This document shows positions 20,522 to 25,756 of a stretch of DNA of 25,756 nt, piece by piece (position 1 is the stretch's first letter; the number at the start of each line of letters is the position of its first letter). This DNA is from a bacterium. GTDB taxonomy: Bacteria; Patescibacteriota; Minisyncoccia; Minisyncoccales; PEYH01. The translations under genes and the position numbers were made by a program. Under the pieces are notes generated by a model. That model searched no databases, was not told where the DNA came from, and was given only the letters and a program-made list of their open reading frames with translations. The stretch lies in NCBI GenBank assembly GCA_021158195.1, contig JAGGVA010000036.1, positions 1 to 25,756 on the forward strand. The letters are read 5' to 3'.

Positions 20522-23416
20522 ATGGAAAAAGATTTTATTGAACTTAAAGGAGTAAAAGTTCATAATCTCAAAAATATCAGTTTAAAAATCCCAAAGAATA
20601 AATTGGTAGTTATTTGTGGTATTTCCGGGTCTGGCAAGTCATCTTTGGCTTTTGATACCATTTATGCAGAAGGACAGAGAAGATATCTTGAAAGTTTATC
20701 TGCCTACGCAAGACAATTTTTAGGAGGATTTAAAAAACCCGATGTTGAAAAAATCGAAGGGCTGTCGCCAACAATTGCCGTAAACCAGAAAACAATATCT
20801 TCAAACCCAAGATCAACTGTGGGCACAATTACAGAAATTTATGATTTTTTGCGCCTTTTGTTTACTCATATTGGAAAAGCATATTGTCCTAATTGTGGAA
20901 GAGAGGTTACCTCGCAAACTCCTCATCAGATAGCAGAGAAGATATCGCATTTTGCCGAAATGGGGTGGGTGTCGATATTTGCTCCGGTAATTGTAGGAAA
21001 GAAAGGAGAGCATAGAGGAGTAATTGAAGAGATTGCCAGAGAGGGCTGGCCTCAGGTAAGAATTGACGGGATTCTTTATCCTATAGAAGAAGCCAAAAAC
21101 AAAACCCTTGATAAAAATAAATTTCACAACATCGACGTACTTGTTGATAGAATTTCTTTAAAGAATTTCAAAATATTAAACCTTGATGATAAGAAAAAAA
21201 CAAAGCAGGAAAGAAAAGCGTTGGCAAAGAGGAATAAAAAACTTAAACAAATTTTAAAAGAAGAAAAGGAAAGAATTTTAGATTCTACAAAAAAAGCACT
21301 GGAAATAGGAAGAGGAAGAATAAGTGTAGTTTGGCAGGAAGGTAACAAAACAAAAGAAGAGACATTTTCTCAACTGTTGGCTTGCGACAAATGCGGAATA
21401 TCCTTTCCCAAAATTGAACCAAGGATTTTTTCCTTTAATAGTCCTTATGGTGCTTGTAGTTATTGCCAGGGTTTAGGAAAACTCTTAAAAGTGGATCCAA
21501 AATTAATCATTAACGAAGATTTATCATTGGCAGAAGGAGCAATTCTTCCTTGGTTTTCTTTAAGCAGATTTTCTTTAAGATCATTAAGCGTTCCTTATCA
21601 AAAATGGGCGCTGGAAGAGTTGGCAGAAGAATTAGGTTTTTCTTTAAACACTCCCTTTAAAAAATTACCCAAACAAATTCAGGAAATAGTTTTATATGGA
21701 GATACTTCAGGTACTACAAACTATGAGGGTGTAATTCCCAAAATGGAAAGATTATATCATGAAACCGAGTCAGAATATATAAGGGAAGAAATTTCAAAAT
21801 ATATGACAGAGATTGTTTGCCCAAGATGTAATGGGGCAAGATTGAGGAAAGAAGCACTCTCAATTAAAATTGCAGGAAAAAATATCTACGAGGTTTGTCT
21901 AATGTCGGCAAAAGAATCGATCAAATTTTTTGAATCTCTTCCTAAAAACCTTTCTCAGAAAGATGAAACAATAGCAAAGCCTCTTTTAAGGGAAATTTTA
22001 AAAAGATTAAGATTTCTGGTAGATGTGGGGGTGGAATATATTAATCTTGCAAGAGAAGCAACAACACTTTCAGTAGGAGAAAATCAAAGAATAAGATTGG
22101 CTTGTCAACTTGGCTCAGGTCTTTCAGGGGTAGTATATGTATTAGATGAGCCAACGATCGGTCTTCATCAAAGAGACATAGAGAGATTAATTAAAGCCCT
22201 AAGGCAACTGGTGGAGCAGAAAAATACGGTTATTGTGGTAGAGCATGATGAAAGAGTAATTTCTAATGCTGATTGGATTATCGAAATAGGGCCCGGAGCA
22301 GGTAAGTCTGGGGGAAAAATTGTTTTTGAAGGTCCATACAACAAACTTAAAAAATCAAAAACCCTTACTGGGCTTTATCTTTCAAAGAAACTAAAAGTTA
22401 AAACCAGATATCCTTCTGTTCCTCCAGATGATAAAACAAAATGGTTGGAACTTAGAGGAGCAAGTCAATTTAATCTGAAAAAGGTAAATCTTAGAATTCC
22501 TTTAGGGAGGTTTGTTTGTGTGGCTGGGGTTTCGGGATCAGGAAAAAGCACTTTAGTTATTGAAACATTAGCAAAAGCACTATTAAAGAAAATTCATCAT
22601 AGAAAAAGAATACAGCCGGGTAAGTATAAAGAAATTGTGGGGGCAGAGCATCTAAATAAAGTTATTTTGGTTGATCAAACACCAATTGGAAGAACTCCGC
22701 GCTCAAACCCAGCCACCTATACAGGAGTTTTCGGTCCTATTCGTCAAATTTTTGCCAAAACATATCAGGCTCGGTTGAAAGGTTACAGTGCTTCTTATTT
22801 CAGTTTTAATACTAAGGCAGGGAGGTGTCCTGCCTGTAAGGGAGAAGGTTTCCAAAAAGTAGAAATGTATTTTTTACCCGACATTTATGTTGAATGTGAG
22901 GTGTGTAAAGGCAAAAGGTTTACCCCTGAGGTTTTGAAGATACAATATAATGGCAAAAACATATCCGATGTTTTAGAGATGAGTATTGAAGAAGCAAAAA
23001 GATTTTTCTCCAATATTCCTCAAATTAAGAATAAACTCCAGTTGTTGTGTGATGTGGGATTGGGTTATCTGAAACTTGGCCAGAGCGCTACTACGCTTTC
23101 CGGAGGAGAGGCAGAAAGAATAAAGTTGGCACACGAACTTACTCGACGCGACACCGGCAAAACTTTATATATACTAGACGAGCCAACCGTTGGTCTACAT
23201 TTTGAAGATGTAAGAAAACTCCTTATCGTCTTAAGAAGATTAACCGAAAAAGGAAACACTGTTTTAGTAATCGAACATAACCCCGAGGTTTTAAAAGAAG
23301 CGGACTGGATTGTTGAGTTGGGACCTGAAGGTGGAGATAAAGGAGGAAGGATTGTATTTGAGGGAACTCCGGCCGAATTAAAAAAGGCAAGAACTTGGAC
23401 AGCAAAATTTATCTAA
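20522..23416 (+). CDS. uvrA: Excinuclease ABC subunit A
   Basis: The damage-sensing ATPase of nucleotide excision repair, 964 residues, within the usual range. It has two ABC ATPase halves: Walker A GISGSGKSS (33-41) with YLESLSAYARQFLGG, and a second Walker A GVSGSGKS. Zinc-site cysteine pairs include CPNCG, CDKCG, CSYCQG, CPRCNG and CPACKGEG/CEVCKG. Walker B and D-loop stretches LDEPTIGLHQRD and LDEPTVGLHFED are normal. The first ABC signature reads LSVGENQR (516-523) where LSGGEAQR is usual; the second is normal (LSGGEAER from 859). It stands alone with its own promoter, an untranslated leader of about 40 nt and no SD before the ATG. Degradation is not indicated; the whole length is collinear with UvrA. 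Confidence 0.96.
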   Translation: MEKDFIELKGVKVHNLKNISLKIPKNKLVVICGISGSGKSSLAFDTIYAEGQRRYLESLSAYARQFLGGFKKPDVEKIEGLSPTIAVNQKTISSNPRSTVGTITEIYDFLRLLFTHIGKAYCPNCGREVTSQTPHQIAEKISHFAEMGWVSIFAPVIVGKKGEHRGVIEEIAREGWPQVRIDGILYPIEEAKNKTLDKNKFHNIDVLVDRISLKNFKILNLDDKKKTKQERKALAKRNKKLKQILKEEKERILDSTKKALEIGRGRISVVWQEGNKTKEETFSQLLACDKCGISFPKIEPRIFSFNSPYGACSYCQGLGKLLKVDPKLIINEDLSLAEGAILPWFSLSRFSLRSLSVPYQKWALEELAEELGFSLNTPFKKLPKQIQEIVLYGDTSGTTNYEGVIPKMERLYHETESEYIREEISKYMTEIVCPRCNGARLRKEALSIKIAGKNIYEVCLMSAKESIKFFESLPKNLSQKDETIAKPLLREILKRLRFLVDVGVEYINLAREATTLSVGENQRIRLACQLGSGLSGVVYVLDEPTIGLHQRDIERLIKALRQLVEQKNTVIVVEHDERVISNADWIIEIGPGAGKSGGKIVFEGPYNKLKKSKTLTGLYLSKKLKVKTRYPSVPPDDKTKWLELRGASQFNLKKVNLRIPLGRFVCVAGVSGSGKSTLVIETLAKALLKKIHHRKRIQPGKYKEIVGAEHLNKVILVDQTPIGRTPRSNPATYTGVFGPIRQIFAKTYQARLKGYSASYFSFNTKAGRCPACKGEGFQKVEMYFLPDIYVECEVCKGKRFTPEVLKIQYNGKNISDVLEMSIEEAKRFFSNIPQIKNKLQLLCDVGLGYLKLGQSATTLSGGEAERIKLAHELTRRDTGKTLYILDEPTVGLHFEDVRKLLIVLRRLTEKGNTVLVIEHNPEVLKEADWIVELGPEGGDKGGRIVFEGTPAELKKARTWTAKFI

Positions 23417-23442
23417 AAGGCAAGTCAATGTGATAGTTTGAT

Positions 23443-23470
23443 TTGACAAAAGATAATAAAAGTGTATAAT
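23443..23470 (+). promoter_or_regulatory. Promoter of the RRM protein gene
   Basis: TTGACA (23443-23448) and TATAAT (23465-23470) are 16 nt apart. Transcription starts near 23477, which leaves a long structured leader of about 87 nt. Confidence 0.83.
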
Positions 23471-23476
23471 TCAGAA

Positions 23477-23563
23477 TTGAGGAAAATACTCAGTGTTCGC
23501 TGAGCGGTCGAGCCTCGAAGAGGAATTTATAGTTCTCTTATAACAATCAAAAATTAATTAAAA
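23477..23563 (+). promoter_or_regulatory. Structured 5' leader of the RRM protein mRNA
   Basis: The leader has three stacked small hairpins: CTCAG (23489-23493) with CTGAG (23500-23504); TCGA (23508-23511) with TCGA (23515-23518); AAGAG (23518-23522) with CTCTT (23535-23539), the last sharing one base with the second. No SD lies before the ATG. Long leaders of this kind occur in cold-responsive bacterial RNA-binding protein genes, but autoregulation is inferred here. Confidence 0.5.
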
Positions 23564-23845
23564 ATGGGTAAGAAACTATACGTGGGAAATCTCTCTTATG
23601 ATACTACTGAAGATGGATTGAAAGAGTTTTTTTCTCAAGTAGGAACTGTTGAAGAGACAACGATTATTGTCAATCGTGCTACAGGGAGATCTAAAGGATT
23701 TGGTTTTGTGGAAATGTCTACAGAAGAAGAAGCCCAAAACGCAATGGCTTCTTTAAATGGACAAGAATTAGACGGCAGAAATATTGTGGTTGAAGAAGCA
23801 AGACCAATAAAACCTCGCCGACCCAGACGAGATTTCCGAAGATAA
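23564..23845 (+). CDS. RNA-binding protein with a single RRM domain
   Basis: A 93-residue RNA-binding protein consisting of one RNA-recognition motif and a short basic tail. RNP2 is LYVGNL (5-10) and RNP1 is KGFGFVEM (44-51), both with the aromatic residues that stack on RNA bases. Helix 1 (TTEDGLKEFFSQVGTVEE) and helix 2 (TEEEAQNAMASLNGQELDGR) are in place. The C-terminal tail RRPRRDFRR is Arg-rich. Bacterial single-RRM proteins of this size are common in cyanobacteria and CPR bacteria and are often cold-inducible. The long structured leader supports post-transcriptional control. It is followed by a very strong terminator, so it is monocistronic. Targets are unknown. Confidence 0.92.
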   Translation: MGKKLYVGNLSYDTTEDGLKEFFSQVGTVEETTIIVNRATGRSKGFGFVEMSTEEEAQNAMASLNGQELDGRNIVVEEARPIKPRRPRRDFRR

Positions 23846-23884
23846 AAATTAAAAAGCCCGGCTAAGCCGGGCTTTTTAATTTTT
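23844..23884. terminator. Strong bidirectional terminator after the RRM gene
   Basis: A perfect 19-bp stem: the arm at 23844-23862 (core AAAAAGCCCGGC) pairs with 23866-23884 around TAA. Its A- and T-rich outer ends make it usable from either direction. The RRM stop codon overlaps the start. Confidence 0.95.
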
Positions 23885-23893
23885 CCAAACTAA

Positions 23894-24775
23894 ATGAAAA
23901 GCACCAAGAAGAAAATTATTATTTTATCAATTCTTCTTATCGCTAACTTTTTGGTTTGGAGCGCAGTTTATTATTATTCTCAAGAAGAATTTACCAAAGT
24001 ATGCTTTTTTGATGTAGGGCAGGGGAGCGCAGTTTTTATAAAAACAGAGAAAAATCAACAGATTCTCATAGATGGTGGTCCTGACAAGAAAATTTTAGAA
24101 AAACTAAGCAGTCAGATGCCTTTTTGGGATCATACCATAGATTTAATTATTCTCACTCATCCTCAAAAAGATCACATCTACGGCTTGCTTGAAGTTTTGA
24201 GAAATTATCAGGTTAAAAACATTCTCTGGACAGGCGCTAAAACAGATACTTCGCTTTTTAAGCAATGGCAAAATTTGATAAAAGAGGAAGGCGCAAATGT
24301 AAAAATCGCAGATCAGGGTTTAAAAGTTTATTTAACAGATGATGCTTATCTTGCAATTCTTTGGCCAGCCCAAGATCTTCTTAAAAATATAAAAGAAATA
24401 AATGACACCTCTATTGTTTCTAAATTTTATTCTTATCAAGATACAATGCTTTTTACAGGGGACATTACAAGCGAGGTAGAATATGAACTTATTGACCAAA
24501 GAATTGATTTAGATTCCGATATTTTACAGATACCGCATCATGGAAGTAGATATTCCAGTTCCGATCCATTCCTTTCAATGGTTTCTCCATCTATGGCAAT
24601 AATTTCTGCGGGTAAAAATAATAAATATAAATTTCCGCATCAAGAGGTGTTGGAAAGGTTGAAAAAATATGATATAAAAGTTTTATCAACAATTAATGAA
24701 GGTGATATATGTCTCATCCAAAAGAAGAAAAAACCGTTCTACTTATTAAACCCGACGGGGTTAAAAGAGGATTAA
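23894..24775 (+). CDS. Membrane-anchored ComEC-type metallo-beta-lactamase-fold hydrolase
   Basis: A 293-residue protein with one N-terminal transmembrane anchor (IIILSILLIANFLVWSAVYY) followed by the metallo-beta-lactamase domain seen at the C-terminus of ComEC. Motifs are DVGQGSA (40-46), IDGG (59-62), THPQKDH (88-94), TGD and PHHGS. The central motif has Gln91 where HxHxDH enzymes carry His and ComEC usually has Asp. In ComEC proteins this domain is thought to help process or degrade the non-transported DNA strand during uptake. Here it stands alone, so a surface nuclease or phosphodiesterase is possible. The ATG at 23894 follows the terminator by 10 nt. Its last 67 nt overlap ndk in another frame, and the tail beyond about residue 272 (LIQKKKKPFYLLNPTGLKED) may be non-essential. 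Confidence 0.87.
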   Translation: MKSTKKKIIILSILLIANFLVWSAVYYYSQEEFTKVCFFDVGQGSAVFIKTEKNQQILIDGGPDKKILEKLSSQMPFWDHTIDLIILTHPQKDHIYGLLEVLRNYQVKNILWTGAKTDTSLFKQWQNLIKEEGANVKIADQGLKVYLTDDAYLAILWPAQDLLKNIKEINDTSIVSKFYSYQDTMLFTGDITSEVEYELIDQRIDLDSDILQIPHHGSRYSSSDPFLSMVSPSMAIISAGKNNKYKFPHQEVLERLKKYDIKVLSTINEGDICLIQKKKKPFYLLNPTGLKED

Positions 24776-25299
24776 TAGGCGAGATAATCTCCCGTATTGA
24801 AAAAAGAGGGCTGAAAATTATAGCTCTTCAGATGTTCTGGGCAACAAAAGAACAGGTAGACGGGCATTATCCAAAAGATGAGAAATGGTTAAAAAGAATA
24901 GGAGAGAAAACCCTCAAAAATTATCAGGATTACGGCTTGGACATTAAAAAAGAATTAGGCACAGATGATTTTTTAGAAATAGGAAAAATGGTAAGAGGAT
25001 GGTTGATAGATTATTTAACTTCAGGCCCTATGGTAAAAATGGTAATCAAGGGAATTCATGCTATAGATATGGTAAGAAAAATTGTTGGAAGTTCTATGCC
25101 TGCCGAGGCAGAGATGGGAACGATTAGAGGTGACTTTTCAGTAGACGATGCTACTGCAGCCAACAGAGATAAGCGTGCTATTCACAATTTAGTTCATGCT
25201 TCTGAAACTCCGGAAGAAGCAGCCCACGAACTTCAATTTTGGTTTGCACCAGAGGAAATTCATGATTACAAAAGAGCAGAGGAAGATATTATGTTTTAA
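24709..25299 (+). CDS. ndk: Nucleoside diphosphate kinase with an insertion
   Basis: NDK balances nucleoside triphosphate pools by moving the gamma-phosphate between NDPs, through a phosphohistidine. The 196-residue protein has TVLLIKPDGVKRG (Lys14), LTSGPMVKMVI, GTIRGDF and the active site in HNLVHASETPEEA (His163). It is longer than the usual 140-150 because roughly 35 residues (about 55-95, LKNYQDYGLDIKKELGTDDF and on) lie between the HYPKDEKW and SGP motifs; I recall similar long forms in CPR genomes. A weak SD (GAAGGTG) precedes the ATG at 24709. It overlaps the upstream gene by 67 nt, an unusually long overlap, so coupled expression is likely. It is the last protein gene before an RNA-rich region. 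Confidence 0.93.
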   Translation: MSHPKEEKTVLLIKPDGVKRGLIGEIISRIEKRGLKIIALQMFWATKEQVDGHYPKDEKWLKRIGEKTLKNYQDYGLDIKKELGTDDFLEIGKMVRGWLIDYLTSGPMVKMVIKGIHAIDMVRKIVGSSMPAEAEMGTIRGDFSVDDATAANRDKRAIHNLVHASETPEEAAHELQFWFAPEEIHDYKRAEEDIMF

Positions 25300-25315
25300 G
25301 TTGTGAAAAATTTTT

Positions 25316-25344
25316 TTGACTTCAACTTTGAATTAAGATACGAT
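25316..25344 (+). promoter_or_regulatory. Promoter of the structured small RNA
   Basis: TTGACT (25316-25321) and TACGAT (25339-25344) are 17 nt apart. A start 7 nt downstream would be the first G of the RNA stem at 25351. Confidence 0.78.
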
Positions 25345-25350
25345 AAAAAA

Positions 25351-25487
25351 GGACCCCGGGTTTCTGGTATGATTCCGGCACTACAATTCCAGAGGGAGTC
25401 CTATATCTAGCAAGCCCGTGGGCTTGCTATGCGGACACCCACCAGACTTTTGCTCCGGAATTTCTTTGCCAGAAACCGGGGTTCTTT
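25351..25487 (+). ncRNA. Rod-shaped structured small RNA with central bubble, 6S-like, unassigned
   Basis: About 137 nt between a promoter and a T-run. The terminal stem pairs 25351-25367 with 25469-25484 (GTTTCTGG with CCAGAAAC at its heart, one bulge). An inner helix pairs ATTCCGG (25372-25378) with CCGGAAT (25455-25461). Then come two unpaired strands, 25379-25393 and 25441-25454, forming a bubble. Above it GGG-A-GTCC (25394-25401) pairs with GGAC-A-CCC (25433-25440), and TAGCAAGCCC (25408-25417) pairs with GGGCTTGCTA (25420-25429). This rod with a central bubble is the architecture of 6S RNA, which mimics an open promoter and binds RNA polymerase. No sequence signature settles the family, and at 137 nt it is shorter than typical 6S (160-200). 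It precedes what looks like an rRNA-type promoter pair. Confidence 0.68.
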
Positions 25488-25496
25488 TATTTACTA

Positions 25497-25525
25497 TTGA
25501 CAAATTTTTAATAATTTGTTATAAT
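25497..25525 (+). promoter_or_regulatory. Upstream consensus promoter P1 of a stable RNA operon
   Basis: TTGACA (25497-25502) and TATAAT (25520-25525) with a 17-nt spacer: a perfect consensus. A second, near-identical promoter follows 76 bp on. Confidence 0.88.
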
Positions 25526-25572
25526 ATAGGTGTAAGAATGAGGAGAGAAATTGACAGGTAAAAATTTCCCCC

Positions 25573-25601
25573 TTGACAAAATTATACTAATTTGCTATAA
25601 T
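25573..25601 (+). promoter_or_regulatory. Downstream consensus promoter P2 of a stable RNA operon
   Basis: TTGACA (25573-25578) and TATAAT (25596-25601), 17-nt spacer. Downstream ATAAGTGTAAG mirrors ATAGGTGTAAG of P1, so the pair seems duplicated. Transcription starts near 25608. Confidence 0.88.
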
Positions 25602-25610
25602 ATAAGTGTA

Positions 25611-25622
25611 AGCTCTTTACAA
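25611..25622 (+). promoter_or_regulatory. boxA-like antitermination element
   Basis: AGCTCTTTACAA resembles the boxA consensus TGCTCTTTAACA of rRNA operon leaders, bound by NusB-NusE, and lies a few nucleotides after the P2 start, where boxA is expected. Confidence 0.55.
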
Positions 25623-25631
25623 GATAAGGTT

Positions 25632-25756
25632 GGGACTTACCTCCGGTCCCAGCCGGATGAAAACCAAGACATTGGCTTTTATCCGGCTGGGATATTCGCG
25701 AGAGCCCAGCCGCCCTAGGGGGCGGGGAGGCAGCAATATCCAAGGTTCCGCTGTCC
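25632..25756 (+). other. GC-rich leader of a probable stable RNA operon with alternative hairpins
   Basis: Structured RNA running off the end of the window; the gene it leads to is not visible. TCCCAGCCGGAT (25647-25658) pairs perfectly with ATCCGGCTGGGA (25681-25692), with an inner stem AAAACCAA/TTGG-C-TTTT and a GACA loop. CGGCTGGG (25684-25691) can instead pair with CCCAGCCG (25705-25712). CCGCCC (25710-25715) pairs with GGGCGG (25720-25725), and GGATATT (25690-25696) with AATATCC (25735-25741). Thus several pairings exclude each other. A 16S start motif is not reached. Confidence 0.6.

Noticed and set aside
23489..23540. A tRNA gene in the leader of the RRM gene.
   Set aside because: The hairpins are too small, and no acceptor stem or TTC-GA-type T-loop is found in the right place.
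25632..25646. On the minus strand GGAGGTAAGTCC resembles the RNase P RNA P4 motif GAGGAAAGTCC.
   Set aside because: Downstream on that strand is AT-rich promoter DNA with no other RNase P elements, and the promoters point the other way.
25725..25735. GGGAGGCAGCA resembles a conserved 16S rRNA segment.
   Set aside because: The surrounding bases do not follow 16S; the expected upstream and downstream conserved segments are absent, and no 16S start is seen.
25300..25756. A CRISPR array or tandem-repeat origin at the right end.
   Set aside because: The only long repeat is the duplicated promoter; there are no regularly spaced direct repeats or spacers.

Overview
The window looks like a piece of an AT-rich bacterial chromosome from the Patescibacteria/CPR, most likely Parcubacteria-like. 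This is inferred from gene content, not from a marker gene. Pointers are a RuBisCO/AMP-phosphorylase gene pair, a trimmed UvrC (no UVR or helix-hairpin-helix domains), a trimmed PrmC, an 81-residue YbaB, a nucleoside diphosphate kinase with a large insertion, a small RRM protein, and overlapping genes that mostly lack Shine-Dalgarno (SD) sequences. UGA is used as a stop, so the Gracilibacteria/SR1 code does not apply.

Layout. 1-1657: the C-terminal end of a RuBisCO large subunit overlaps an archaeal-type AMP phosphorylase (nucleotide salvage to 3-phosphoglycerate). 1681-3550: YbaB, an ATP-cone/nuclease fusion and an inositol-monophosphatase-family enzyme. 3556-7791: a promoter, then a tightly packed operon of 2-oxoacid:ferredoxin oxidoreductase (alpha and beta), PrmC without a normal start codon, DUF167 and TrmI. 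7819-10756: an island of four single-gene cassettes, each with its own TTGACA-type promoter and strong AGGAGG site. Three encode Cys-rich exported proteins, one of them barrel-like and one a PKD lipoprotein; the fourth is a small unknown protein. 10747-15466: RtcA, then a Ca2+-type P-ATPase and a Ca2+/cation exchanger. 15536-18806: uvrB and uvrC on the minus strand flanking a tiny membrane protein gene. 18958-20375: a winged-helix regulator and an AbiEii-type toxin/antitoxin-like pair. 20449-25299: uvrA, an RRM protein with a structured leader, a ComEC-like metallo-beta-lactamase protein and ndk.

25316-25756 has no protein gene but is dense in signals. A promoter drives a rod-shaped RNA of about 137 nt with a central bubble and a terminator (6S-like architecture). 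It is followed by two near-identical consensus promoters 76 bp apart, a boxA-like sequence and a set of GC-rich, partly mutually exclusive hairpins running off the end. I read this as the leader of a stable RNA operon, probably rRNA, just outside the window.

How the parts fit: the carbon genes (RuBisCO, AMP phosphorylase, 2-oxoacid:ferredoxin oxidoreductase) suggest an anaerobic fermenter that scavenges nucleotides. UvrA, UvrB and a reduced UvrC are all present, so nucleotide excision repair is encoded here. The strongest anomalies are the exported Cys-rich island, the two classes of translation start, and the RNA-rich right end.
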